Source: Natronoarchaeum philippinense (lineage in GTDB: Archaea; Halobacteriota; Halobacteria; Halobacteriales; Natronoarchaeaceae). Taken from it: 45,294 nucleotides of DNA. The translations under genes and the position numbers were made by a program. Location: positions 1 through 45,294 of the forward strand of contig NZ_OBEJ01000009.1 in NCBI RefSeq assembly GCF_900215575.1. Reading direction: 5' to 3'. The notes beneath the pieces were generated by a model that was not told the DNA's origin, did not search any database, and saw nothing but the letters and a program-made list of their open reading frames with translations. Shown here one piece after another: positions 24,516-31,661 of this stretch. Each line of letters opens with the position of its first letter. The stretch's first letter is position 1.

Positions 24516-24883
24516 TGTTCTCCCTCCGTTGGCTCGTAGCAGTCGGTGGTGAGCTTCCGGACGTGCTCGGCCAGCGAACTGGTCGAGTCGCTCGGGGCGA
24601 CCTGCTTCGACCGGTCGTTGTAGTTCACGGCGCCGAGCTCGTCCAGCTTGTCGAGATGGTTCTGCGTGAGCGCGATATAGACGCGCGTCCGCTGCTCGCC
24701 GGTGACGTGGCTGGGGTCGATCCCCTGCTCGATCGCCGCGATCTCGACGGCGAGGTCACCGGCAGCAACCGGGCCCTCTGCGCGGTCGAGCGAGAGCAGC
24801 GTCTGGCGACGCCGCGAGTTCGCAACGGCCTCGAAGGCGTCGTCGGGCTCCATCGGGATGCAGCCCGCAGCGGCGGCGGTCAT
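24512..24883 (-). CDS. Winged-helix regulator (DUF7344-like)
   Basis: 123 residues. PDDAFEAVANSRRRQTLLSL is the first helix pair of the haloarchaeal DUF7344-type winged helix, followed by AIEQGIDPSHVTGEQRTRVYIALTQNHLDKLDELGAVNYN, a conserved recognition helix and wing (cited in parts). The first Met is used; a second at residue 11 is an alternative. ATGA overlaps with both neighbours show a single leftward operon of two regulators, a small protein and recombinase 1. Confidence 0.78.
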   Translation of the reverse strand: MTAAAAGCIPMEPDDAFEAVANSRRRQTLLSLDRAEGPVAAGDLAVEIAAIEQGIDPSHVTGEQRTRVYIALTQNHLDKLDELGAVNYNDRSKQVAPSDSTSSLAEHVRKLTTDCYEPTEGEQ

Positions 24884-25182
24884 CGTCCACCTCGTGCCAG
24901 CTGCTGGCCCGCTGCTGTGAGGAGGACGATACAGTCGACATCGTCGCCGACGATCTCGACGTAGCCGCCGGCGGCCAGTCGGTTGAGCCGTTCGTCGATC
25001 TCTCGCAGCTGGAGGTCGCTCTCGATCGAGAGGTCCCGGCGGGTGGTGGCGCCGTTTCGGTCGGCGGCGAACTGTGCGATCTTCTGCAGTCGTGGGTCAC
25101 GGTCCGGGGTGAGCGGGCTGTCCTCGTACGCCTGAAGGACAGAGTTATCACTCTCCGGACGGTTAGTCTCGCTTGCTGTCAT
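24880..25182 (-). CDS. Winged-helix transcriptional regulator
   Basis: 100 residues from ATG 25182; a GTG at 25212 would add ten residues. Middle part ATTRRDLSIESDLQLREIDERLNRLAAGGYVEIVGDDVDCIVLLTAAG (shown in parts: LREIDERLNRLAAGGYVEIV) is a helix-turn-helix with wing. First gene of the leftward recombinase operon, so probably an autoregulator. The tandem 8-bp repeat next to its TATA box is its likely site. Confidence 0.7.
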   Translation of the reverse strand: MTASETNRPESDNSVLQAYEDSPLTPDRDPRLQKIAQFAADRNGATTRRDLSIESDLQLREIDERLNRLAAGGYVEIVGDDVDCIVLLTAAGQQLARGGR

Positions 25183-25262
25183 TGCGGCAGCACGGCCGGT
25201 TCCCGGTGTCACAGCACCGGGGCCATTTCAGGCGACCGTGTCAATTCTGGATAGTTGCCACG

Positions 25263-25285
25263 TTATAAAGTATATTTGTATATTT
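25263..25285 (-). promoter_or_regulatory. Leftward promoter with tandem 8-bp repeat
   Basis: On the minus strand TTTATAA lies at 25269-25263, giving a start near 25240 ahead of the regulator gene. Immediately upstream on the same strand is a tandem repeat, written on the plus strand as GTATATTT twice (25270-25285). The repeat covers the BRE position and could be an operator. Confidence 0.55.
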
Positions 25286-25357
25286 ACTCAGCGCCCGCGA
25301 AACCAGCGGTTTGAACAGGCGTAGAACAGCGGAAACGGCGGGTGGTTAGGGTCGCAC

Positions 25358-26686
25358 TTAGTCGGCGAGTTGTTCGGCGTGCTCGATGTACGAGGGCAGC
25401 CGGTCCCAGAGGTCGTCACGGCGCTGGATGATCGGCTGGAGCCGGTCGAGCGCCCGGAGGTCCTCGGCGTCGACGTCGCCGTCGACGATCAGGTCCAAGA
25501 GGTCAGCGCCTTCGTCGGCAACGGTCGGCTCGACGAGCCGCGGCGCCTGCCCCAGCTCGGCGATCGTCTCGCCGGGACACCAGAGGCACTCGTCGCGGTG
25601 CCGTGGCGTCCGGCGGCCGCAGTGGTCGCAGACGACCGGAACGATCGGATCGGGATCTTCGTCGTAGTCGATCTGTGCGCCGTCGGCCATCGCTATGTGC
25701 TTCCGGCTTTCCGACCCGAAGACAGCGATGTAGTGGGCGACGACTCTCGACCCGCGGGACCAGCCGAAGTGAAACTCGAGGTCGCGCTGGCTGACGTAGC
25801 GACTCGCAGCGAGGATGCTGGCGCGCGACTTGCGGAAGTGCTCGGGGTTCGCCGGCTTCGTGACCCCTGCGCGCTCGGCAGCCCGCTTGATGTTTCGGCG
25901 GATGTCTTGGTAGCCGACGTGCTCGTCGTCGTACCGTTTCGTCCAGAGGTACGTGTCCGACCGAGGGCCGCGATCGGTCGCGTTCGCCGGGTGAGCTTCT
26001 TCCATCCACAGCCGGACGTACGGCGCGCCGACGTCGACGCGGACGGTGCGGGCGAACGTCTTCGAGTCGGACTCGATTGACACGAGGAGGTGGTCGCCGC
26101 GGTCGTCGATCTGGCCGAACGTGAGCTCCCAGAACTCACTCATCGGCCGGCAGCCCAGCGCCCAGAGCAGCGCGGTCATCGCTTTCTCGCGCTCGTGGTT
26201 GCAGTGCTCGATGATCTCGACGATGTCGTCCCAGAACAGCACTTCCGAGGGTTCGGGTGCGGGCTGATCGTCCTCGACGTTGCCGAGCTCGACGGCGCCG
26301 AAGCGCTCGGGGTAGTCCTCGTCCGGCGCGTCCGGTGCGAGGAAGCGGCCCCAGCTGCGGAGCGCCGAGTAGTAGTTGTCGAGCGTGTAGCCGTTGTCGT
26401 ACTCGCCGTCAACCCAGCGGACGATCGCGTCGATCGCGTCCTCGCCGGCGTCGGGGTCGAGCGTCTCAACGAGCGCGTCGGTGTGCTTGGCGAGCCGGTG
26501 CAGGTGTGAGAGGTAGCTCTCGTGCCGGGTGCCGCTGATCTGGTGTTTTGCGCTGGACGTCCGGTTGTGGGCGTCAAGGGCGTCGTGGTAGTCGAGGAGT
26601 CGTTGCCGTTCGGTGTCGCTGATCTCGTCGTCGCTCCGGATGTGCCGGAGCCGTCTGTCGATGACTTTTTGATAGTCGTCTTGCAT
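25358..26686 (-). CDS. int: Tyrosine recombinase 2 with zinc-finger tail
   Basis: 442 residues from ATG 26686; 36 upstream codons in the same frame lack composition and context. N-terminal SAM-like arm domain (residues 1-150), then catalytic domain: GCRPMSEFWELTF supplies the Arg, HFRKSRAS and FGWSRGSRVVAHY supply box II and the Tyr. In relatives I recall PHHFRKS; here it is PEHFRKS, so the usual His position is Glu with His one place later. The end has CDHCGRRTPRHRDECLWC, a zinc finger. Likely the provirus integrase; the att site is not adjacent. Confidence 0.85.
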   Translation of the reverse strand: MQDDYQKVIDRRLRHIRSDDEISDTERQRLLDYHDALDAHNRTSSAKHQISGTRHESYLSHLHRLAKHTDALVETLDPDAGEDAIDAIVRWVDGEYDNGYTLDNYYSALRSWGRFLAPDAPDEDYPERFGAVELGNVEDDQPAPEPSEVLFWDDIVEIIEHCNHEREKAMTALLWALGCRPMSEFWELTFGQIDDRGDHLLVSIESDSKTFARTVRVDVGAPYVRLWMEEAHPANATDRGPRSDTYLWTKRYDDEHVGYQDIRRNIKRAAERAGVTKPANPEHFRKSRASILAASRYVSQRDLEFHFGWSRGSRVVAHYIAVFGSESRKHIAMADGAQIDYDEDPDPIVPVVCDHCGRRTPRHRDECLWCPGETIAELGQAPRLVEPTVADEGADLLDLIVDGDVDAEDLRALDRLQPIIQRRDDLWDRLPSYIEHAEQLAD

Positions 26687-26817
26687 ACTCGTAACTGTTG
26701 GATGCGACCGCGCTACGGTGGGTTGCTGCGTGGCGGCGCGGTCGCGCTGGTTGGTTGGTGGGCGATGCTCGGGCTGCGCTGGCACGCGGCCCAAACTTAC
26801 TTAATGATCTGAAGCCC

Positions 26818-26825
26818 TTATATAA
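26818..26825. promoter_or_regulatory. Palindromic TATA element TTATATAA
   Basis: This 8-bp palindrome can act on either strand. Leftward it would start transcripts near 26793, 107 bases before recombinase 2. Rightward, a separate TATTTAAA serves the small peptide gene. The surrounding 26687-26982 region is otherwise free of genes and AT-rich for this genome. Confidence 0.5.
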
Positions 26826-26917
26826 CCTTGCCGTAAGGTAATTCGAGCTTACTGCGAGAATCAGTAGACAGTGACGAGGCGTGTAGTGTGTTTTCTCTGG
26901 TATTGAGTAGCAAGACG

Positions 26918-26925
26918 TATTTAAA
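26918..26925 (+). promoter_or_regulatory. TATA box TATTTAAA for the 33-residue peptide
   Basis: Archaeal-type TATA box 58 bases upstream of the ATG at 26983, giving a start near 26950 and a leader of about 33 bases. It is the only rightward promoter-like signal in an otherwise leftward region. Confidence 0.55.
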
Positions 26926-26982
26926 GAGCAATTGGCTGCTCAGGGGAGAAAGCATTTCCCGATCGGCCGTGCCGTATCGATC

Positions 26983-27084
26983 ATGCCCTCGATCGAAGAG
27001 TTGCTCGTTGGAGTCTCGGTCAGCTGCGGCGTCGTCGGACTGGCTTGCATCGCTATCGGTCAGTACATCCTCCTGTTCGCGTAA
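26983..27084 (+). CDS. 33-residue membrane peptide
   Basis: Frame ATG to TAA encodes MPSIEELLVGVSVSCGVVGL followed by ACIAIGQYILLFA: a short acidic N-terminus and one continuous hydrophobic helix of about 25 residues with two Cys. It has its own TATA box and is oriented against its neighbours. Too short for homology by eye. Single-helix micropeptides in temperate viruses can affect membranes or receptors; no specific role claimed. Confidence 0.5.
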   Translation: MPSIEELLVGVSVSCGVVGLACIAIGQYILLFA

Positions 27085-27342
27085 GTGTGGCCACTTGGTA
27101 ACATAAATAAAATAATCCTGCATCCTATCCCTAAATCGCAGTAGACAGTCGCTACGAGTGACTGAGCGGCGTCTGGAGCGGTGGACTGGGGGTGTTTTCC
27201 CCGGGTTGAGCCGCCGAAAACGTGGGCCAAAACCCCGTCGTTTCCGATGGAACAGCCCCGATAAAGCGTTATTCGATATATCGAACGCGAACAGCAGATC
27301 ACTCCAGCCCGAGTTCGTCACCTCGGTAGTCTTCTGCCATCG
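27085..27342. other. 258-bp gene-free gap with 14-bp palindrome
   Basis: Between the micropeptide and the ParA operon. An open minus-strand frame runs through but is basic and unlike viral proteins here. It holds AT-rich tracts (27103-27118) and the perfect palindrome TTCGATATATCGAA at 27272-27285. Possible roles are a partition, attachment or operator site. Confidence 0.4.
27272..27285. promoter_or_regulatory. 14-bp perfect palindrome TTCGATATATCGAA
   Basis: Self-complementary with no spacer, in the AT-rich gap downstream of the ParA-partner gene. It could bind a dimeric regulator or be a recombinase core. Only one copy was noticed. Confidence 0.4.
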
Positions 27343-27801
27343 TCAGCTGACCATCTCCCCGTACTCGTCGTAGGCCGCTTCGAGATCGAGGTACGCTGCG
27401 ATCGCCTCGAGGTCTTGATGTCCGTGACGGAACGCCGCAGCGTAGAAGTCGTTCTTCAGCGGCTCGTCGCGGTCAGCGAGGTTGCACAGCGCTTTGATCT
27501 GCCGGAACGCGGTCTCCAATTCCTCTTTCTCGTCCGCCGGGATGTACGCTTGGACGTTTTCACGGCTCGCCTTCACGCCGTCCTTCCCATCGGTCCCGGT
27601 AGTGCTGTCTTCGCTGTCGTTGCTGTCAATCCCATCATTACTGGCACTGCTGGCTACGTCAGTCATACTATCATTCTCGTCAGAGACATCATTGCCGTCT
27701 TTACTGTCCTGCTCGTCGTTGCCGTCGTCGGTCGTTCCTTCGTACTCGTCTTTCAGGTCACCGAGGCCGCTGAAGCGGTCGCGGGGGTCGTCGTCGGCCA
27801 T
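27343..27801 (-). CDS. ParA-partner protein (ParB-like adaptor), putative
   Basis: 152 residues from ATG 27801; a GTG at 27810 overlapping the parA stop (GTGA) is an alternative start. Residues 1-20 (DPRDRFSGLGDLKDEYEG) are followed by a 60-residue Asp/Ser/Asn/Gly-rich linker and a C-terminal helical domain, NVQAYIPADEKEELETAFRQ to AAYLDLEAAYDEYG. A short gene directly after parA, with a disordered linker and a helical end, is the usual arrangement of a centromere-binding or ParA-stimulating partner. The linker DNA carries the 18-bp repeat shared with the parA leader. Confidence 0.6.
   Translation of the reverse strand: MADDDPRDRFSGLGDLKDEYEGTTDDGNDEQDSKDGNDVSDENDSMTDVASSASNDGIDSNDSEDSTTGTDGKDGVKASRENVQAYIPADEKEELETAFRQIKALCNLADRDEPLKNDFYAAAFRHGHQDLEAIAAYLDLEAAYDEYGEMVS
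27627..27644. repeat. 18-bp repeat, copy inside the ParA-partner gene
   Basis: CAATCCCATCATTACTGG on the plus strand, identical to 28644-28661 upstream of parA. It lies in the part of the gene coding the low-complexity linker, where amino-acid constraint is weak. Nearby are more short variants of TGCTGTC and a second near-match (AGCACTACCGGGA against AGCACTCCCGGTA near 28690). Confidence 0.6.
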
Positions 27802-27806
27802 CGAGA

Positions 27807-28619
27807 TCACGCCCCGTCGATCCGCTCGTCGAGCGTTGCGGCGAGTTTACGGTAGCGGTCGCACATCGCGTTCTCAGGATCGAACTCGAACAACGTCTCG
27901 CCGTGACGCCACGACCGTGGAATCGCAACGCGGTAGCGGACTTCGAGAACCTCCTCACCGTCGTCGCTCTCTTGGAGTAGCAGCTCGTCGTCGAACTCGG
28001 GCCGAAGCTCCTCGAGGATGAATTTTTTCTCGTTGTTGTCACGCGCGACGTTGACGAAGATGCCGGCGATCGAGACCTCGTCGTCGAGGTCTCTCCGAAT
28101 CGGGATGACTTGGTTTTCCATGAGCTCACTGAACCCGTCCAGCGCCTCGCCGGCGGGCATCAGCGGCACGAGCACATTCTTCGCGGCGATGATCGCCGAG
28201 TCGCTGACGCGGTTGAGCTCCGGCGGCGAGTCCAGCACGACCCAGTCGTAGCCGTCCTCGACATCGTCGAGGAACTCTTCGAGGCGCAGGAACCACGCGC
28301 GGTCGTTGTTCAGGTCGTCGGAGAGATCATCCATCCGGCGGTTGGCCGGGATCACGTCGAACGGCCCGCGATCGCGGATGATCGATGTCGGATCGGCGCC
28401 GTCGACGGCGTCGTCCTGTAGCAAGAACTGGCCGATGTGGTACTCAGCGTCGTAGGCGTCCTCAAGGCCGAGCCCTTTCGTGAGCCCGCCGCGGTGGTCG
28501 AGGTCGACCGCGAGGACGTCCTCGCCCTGGTCGGCGAGTGCGGCCGCGAGGTTTGTCGCCGTAGCTGTCTTCCCGGTCCCGCCCTTGAATATCGCCGTCG
28601 TGATGCGTTTTGCTGTCAT
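27807..28619 (-). CDS. parA: ParA/Soj-type partition ATPase
   Basis: 270 residues from ATG 28619; an upstream extension would translate the leader with the inverted repeat and is rejected. Deviant Walker A FKGGTGKTATATNLAAAL, Walker A' VLAVDLDHRGGLTKGLG, and Walker B YDWVVLDSPPELNRVSDSAI are all in order. ParA proteins move low-copy replicons over the nucleoid. A partner gene follows with overlapping codons. Its presence implies a stage as an autonomous replicon. HTH N-terminal domain is absent, so it is the short type (Ib-like). Confidence 0.9.
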   Translation of the reverse strand: MTAKRITTAIFKGGTGKTATATNLAAALADQGEDVLAVDLDHRGGLTKGLGLEDAYDAEYHIGQFLLQDDAVDGADPTSIIRDRGPFDVIPANRRMDDLSDDLNNDRAWFLRLEEFLDDVEDGYDWVVLDSPPELNRVSDSAIIAAKNVLVPLMPAGEALDGFSELMENQVIPIRRDLDDEVSIAGIFVNVARDNNEKKFILEELRPEFDDELLLQESDDGEEVLEVRYRVAIPRSWRHGETLFEFDPENAMCDRYRKLAATLDERIDGA

Positions 28620-28643
28620 GATTGGCAGACCCGGCATAGACGG

Positions 28644-28666
28644 CAATCCCATCATTACTGGGATTG
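28644..28666. promoter_or_regulatory. Inverted repeat in parA leader, candidate parS/operator
   Basis: CAATCCCA (28644-28651) and TGGGATTG (28659-28666) are perfect inverted arms around a 7-base spacer. Its left 18 bases recur exactly at 27627-27644 in the partner gene. It sits between the predicted parA transcription start and ATG, so binding would also repress transcription, as for many plasmid centromeres. Confidence 0.6.
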
Positions 28667-28707
28667 CTGTCCTGCCTGTCACTACCGGGAGTGCTCTCAC
28701 TGATGGA

Positions 28708-28715
28708 TCATAAAA
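28708..28715 (-). promoter_or_regulatory. TATA box for parA operon
   Basis: TTTTATGA read on the minus strand, 89 bases before the parA ATG; expected start near 28684. The leader of about 65 bases contains the inverted repeat. Confidence 0.5.
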
Positions 28716-28941
28716 GCGCGTCAGACGCTCGTCGGCCGGCGAGGAATAGATGTCGAAGCGGTGCGTCAGTCGTCCGCCGGCCGGTCAGTCCCCGTATGTA
28801 GACAGTGGTGGTTGCGTGTCTCAGTCGATGAGATTATATGACTGGCCGACGCCACTGTAGGCTGTTCCAGACGGCGCTCTGGAGCCGTTGAAGTTGGCGT
28901 CCGCACCACACGATGCGGTTTCAGATGGACGCTTCTGCGGT

Positions 28942-29721
28942 CTACTCTTCGAGCTTCCGTCGCGCGGAGTTGACGCGCTCCGAGACGTTGCTCCGGTTGA
29001 GCTCCGACGCTTTTGCCCAGCCCGTCTGAGAGTAGCCAAACCGCTCGACGGCGAGGTAATCGCGTAGCTCCGACGCAGTCAGTTCCCGCGCGAGACCGTC
29101 GTACATCGTCGGTTCGCTGTCGTCGGGCTCGGCGATGGTAAGATATCGCTTGTTGCGCTTGTTGCGTTCGCCAACTCGCGTCCCGAACTGGACGATCTCC
29201 CAGCCATGCGGGAGTTGATGTTTGTCGAGCGAGAACGCCGAGAACTCCGTACCGGGCTCCCACGACACGCGCACCGCAGCCCGGCCGTCGGCAATCGTGT
29301 CGGTCTCGATCGTCCAGTCGATGGGCAGGCCTCGATTGTCCTCCAACGCCGCCGCAACGTCGTCCTGCTCGCGGTCGTGATCCTGCTTGTCGCCGCCGTC
29401 GGTCCGCAAGTCTTCGTCGCTGTCTCCGGATTCGATCTCTTCGTCTTCGTCGTCTTCGATTGGCTGGAGCGAAACGCCACTGCCGTCCTCGATCTCGGCG
29501 TTGATGTAGCCCGCGCTGACCTCGTGTTCCTCGCCCTCGTCGGTCTCGATGACGACGATGGTCTGCTCCATCGTGTTGCTCGGGCCGAGGTGCTTCGTGA
29601 CCTCTTCGATTTCTAGAACCGTAGCGTCGGTTTCGACGATCTCGGCATCCGTCGTCTCCAGCGTAAACTCGTCGGGGATGCTGATGTAGTGAACGCGGTC
29701 GCCGGCTTCGAGTTCGTGCAT
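28942..29721 (-). CDS. HTH regulator with acidic linker
   Basis: 259 residues. N-terminal 90 residues are a beta-rich domain (GDRVHYISIPDEFTLETTDA, VLEIEEVTKHLG, IVVIETDEGEEHEVSAGYI), then an Asp/Glu linker (EDDEDEEIESGDSDEDLRTD), a beta region (AAVRVSWEPGTEFSAF) and a C-terminal HTH, LRDYLAVERFGYSQTGWAKASELNRSNVSERVNSARRK (in parts: GWAKASELNRSNVSERV). Sigma-region-4-like HTH ends are common in haloarchaeal regulators. A 15-bp palindrome overlaps its expected transcription start, suggesting autorepression. Confidence 0.7.
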   Translation of the reverse strand: MHELEAGDRVHYISIPDEFTLETTDAEIVETDATVLEIEEVTKHLGPSNTMEQTIVVIETDEGEEHEVSAGYINAEIEDGSGVSLQPIEDDEDEEIESGDSDEDLRTDGGDKQDHDREQDDVAAALEDNRGLPIDWTIETDTIADGRAAVRVSWEPGTEFSAFSLDKHQLPHGWEIVQFGTRVGERNKRNKRYLTIAEPDDSEPTMYDGLARELTASELRDYLAVERFGYSQTGWAKASELNRSNVSERVNSARRKLEE

Positions 29722-29733
29722 TGTGTTCGACCT

Positions 29734-29748
29734 CTATGTAGTACATAG
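29734..29748. promoter_or_regulatory. 15-bp perfect palindrome, likely operator
   Basis: CTATGTA-G-TACATAG, both arms exact, 13 bases before the regulator ATG at 29721. A TATA-like TTATAG (29761-29766) lies behind it, so the palindrome covers the transcription start. A related half-site TGTATAGGGG (near 29772-29781) lies on the other side of the TATA box. Confidence 0.7.
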
Positions 29749-29849
29749 GGGGACAACCACTTATAGTTTGTGGTGTATAGGGGAACACACTGGGAGGAGT
29801 GTGGGTGAGAGGGTGGCCGGTTCGGTCAGTACCGCTCGCAGACTTCTCA

Positions 29850-30374
29850 TTAGACATGTGGATCATCACCCGGATAGTGCGCGCCAGTAGTGCGGCGGGC
29901 AGTCTCGCGTTGCTGTTCGCGGCGCCGTCGAGCAGCACGGATCGGCTCGGGCAGCTGCGCATCTCGGTCTTGCCCACCAGCGTCGGGCTCGATCGACGAA
30001 AGCGCAGACGACACTGCTGAAGCGAACGCATCAGAGAACGCTTCCGCAGCGTTCGCCATCGCGTCGATCAGCGGGTCAATCGCGGTCTGCATCGCGTCAG
30101 TGAAGACGCGGACGTGAGCGTTCACGACCACGACCAACGAGATCGCGTCGCCGGCGCCGGCGTCGATCTCTTGCTGGACGATCGGCGGGACGACGATCCG
30201 GTCGCGCCGGTCGGTCGGCAGCATCGATCGGGCCAACTCCGTGGCTCGGAACTCGTCCGGCGTCAGCGAGAACTCTGGGGCCGCGCGTTCGAGCACCCAG
30301 TGATCGCCGGCGTCCAAGATGCGGTACTGGAGCGCCTTGCTGTCTCGATCGATCGACAGGCCGGTCTCGGTCAT
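29850..30374 (-). CDS. Unknown protein, leftward cluster
   Basis: 174 residues. N-terminal domain RDSKALQYRILDAGDHWVLE, then DEFRATELARSMLP, a short VPPIVQQEIDAGAGDAISLVVVV that suggests a beta barrel edge, and a long amphipathic helix NAAEAFSDAFASAVSSALSS. The last 40 residues are Arg/Gln-rich. Starts with an ATGA overlap to the membrane protein gene, so part of the same operon. No family recognised. Confidence 0.6.
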   Translation of the reverse strand: MTETGLSIDRDSKALQYRILDAGDHWVLERAAPEFSLTPDEFRATELARSMLPTDRRDRIVVPPIVQQEIDAGAGDAISLVVVVNAHVRVFTDAMQTAIDPLIDAMANAAEAFSDAFASAVSSALSSIEPDAGGQDRDAQLPEPIRAARRRREQQRETARRTTGAHYPGDDPHV

Positions 30375-30646
30375 AGCTCCACCTCGTCACGGAGGTCGCC
30401 CGCCGGCCGGAGCGTCGGCAGCTGCGTTGCGATGCGGACGCGGTGGGCCGCGAGCGCAACGCCGAGGAAGTACGCCACTGCGAGGACGCCGAATGCGACG
30501 AGGGCCAGTGCATCGAGCCCATGGATCGGCGTCGCTACAGCGCCGAGGCACGCGGCGGTGGCCCAGAACGCCACTCCGAACGGGCAGACTTGCTCGGCAA
30601 GTCGGGCAGTCTGGTAGAGCACGCTACGGGGCAGGTCAGTCAGCAT
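30371..30646 (-). CDS. Two-helix membrane protein
   Basis: 91 residues from ATG 30646, overlapping the upstream gene end by 11 bases. Two hydrophobic segments, FGVAFWATAACLGAVATPI and ALALVAFGVLAVAYFLGVAL, are separated by a short loop with His-Gly. Charged tail at the C-terminus. Encoded after the J-domain protein. Possibly a membrane anchor for neighbours in this cluster. Confidence 0.65.
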   Translation of the reverse strand: MLTDLPRSVLYQTARLAEQVCPFGVAFWATAACLGAVATPIHGLDALALVAFGVLAVAYFLGVALAAHRVRIATQLPTLRPAGDLRDEVEL

Positions 30647-31253
30647 CGAGCATCGCCTCCTTGGCTTCCTGAACGCGCTTGTACTTCTCGACATCACCAT
30701 CGCCAGTGTCGGGATGAAGGTCCGCCGACAGCCGACGAGCGACAGCTCGTACGACCTCGTCGGGCGCGTCGGGTGCGACACCGAGGATCTCGTGCGGTGG
30801 TTCGGTGGCCTCGATCACGTCCTCGTCGTCGGCCGGCGGCAGACGGGCGTTGGCGAACTCGCTCTCGCCGGTCTCAACCGGTCGCTGCTCCATCTTGCGC
30901 TTCTCGTGGATGTAGAGCCCGACCGTCCGGACGTTGTCTCGGAGCTTCGTGTAGCGGTCGCACGCGACGGCGTACTGGTTGCCGTCCATCGACCACCGAA
31001 CCACGACGCCCGGGTCGTCTGGGTTTGCGCGGCTGTAGGGGCGCTGGTCGCGCTGGCGCTGCTGGGCGGCTGTCGAAAGCCGCCAGTCATCGACGCCAAG
31101 ACGGTCGAGTTCGGCTTCGAGATCGTCGAGCGCCTGTGCGAGCGTCACGTCGTATTTGCGATTCCGTTCGCGCTCGCCTGTGGGGGTTCGCGCGAAGTCG
31201 GCCGGCCAATCGATGCCGCTGCTCTGGTCCGGTTCGGCGGTCGCGTTACTCAT
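30636..31253 (-). CDS. J-domain (DnaJ-like) co-chaperone protein
   Basis: 205 residues from ATG 31253, which overlaps the upstream stop by 8 bases. The C-terminal 55 residues, PHEILGVAPDAPDEVVRAVARRLSADLHPDTGDGD (in parts: HEILGVAPDAPDEVVRAV, RRLSADLHPDTG), are a J domain with the HPD tripeptide intact. The N-terminal 130 residues (TLAQALDDLEAELDRLG, VVVRWSMDGNQYAVACDRY) are a separate conserved-looking domain. J domains stimulate Hsp70/DnaK ATPase, so this likely recruits host DnaK to a viral or plasmid complex. Confidence 0.8.
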   Translation of the reverse strand: MSNATAEPDQSSGIDWPADFARTPTGERERNRKYDVTLAQALDDLEAELDRLGVDDWRLSTAAQQRQRDQRPYSRANPDDPGVVVRWSMDGNQYAVACDRYTKLRDNVRTVGLYIHEKRKMEQRPVETGESEFANARLPPADDEDVIEATEPPHEILGVAPDAPDEVVRAVARRLSADLHPDTGDGDVEKYKRVQEAKEAMLDAD

Positions 31254-31608
31254 CGTTTTCCCCGAGTGCCTCGCCGATGCGATCAGCTGCACGTCGTGCT
31301 GCCTCTGGGTCGCTGCGTTCGAAGGCGCCTTGGAGGCCTTGATAGGCTTCTCTCACAGATTGTAGGTCAGTTTCTGGCGAATCACAGACATCGCGCTTGA
31401 CCATCTCGTAGACCTCGGGGAAGTGCTCTTCGAGGATGTCGATGTCGCTGCCGAGCTTCTTCCGAACGCGATTTCGAACCAGCGAGCGGACTTTGTACTC
31501 GTAGTTGTCCGACACATCACGATCGCCTGCAATGATCTCCTGCTCGGCTTCGGTAAGCAACGCGCGGCCCTCTTCTGTCATTGAATCTGCTGTTTTAGCT
31601 GTGGCCAT
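31246..31608 (-). CDS. Conserved helical protein of haloarchaeal elements
   Basis: 120 residues from ATG 31608; upstream in-frame codons fall in the promoter region. Helical and charged: EGRALLTEAEQEIIAGDRDV, then YEYKVRSLVRNRVRKKLGSDIDILEEHFPEVYEMVKRDVC (cited in parts: VRSLVRNRVRKKLGSDI, EEHFPEVYEMVKRDV). I recall similar proteins in haloarchaeal viruses and plasmids next to J-domain genes, without known function. First gene of the leftward cluster and divergent to the operon at 31810. Confidence 0.65.
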   Translation of the reverse strand: MATAKTADSMTEEGRALLTEAEQEIIAGDRDVSDNYEYKVRSLVRNRVRKKLGSDIDILEEHFPEVYEMVKRDVCDSPETDLQSVREAYQGLQGAFERSDPEAARRAADRIGEALGENDE

Positions 31609-31661
31609 GTAATACCACATGTCGTAAGATACACGCACGCGCCAAATAGCTTACCCCTAAC

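Larger units (their letters stand above)
28620..28941. other. 322-bp gene-free stretch upstream of parA
   Basis: From the parA ATG this holds a 23-bp inverted-repeat element (28644-28666), a TATA box (28708-28715) and, further on, a stretch to 28941 with no supportable gene. A minus-strand frame near 28850 reads ADANFNGSRAPSGTAYSGVG but has no start of its own. Confidence 0.5.

Noticed and set aside
26818-27321. 167-codon minus-strand frame
   Set aside because: Basic, low in acidic residues, runs through promoter-like AT-rich DNA and against the micropeptide gene with a TATA box.
28821-28941. Minus-strand segment ADANFNGSRAPSGTAYSGVG ending in a stop
   Set aside because: Looks protein-like but has no start outside the regulator gene that it overlaps; cannot be supported as a gene.
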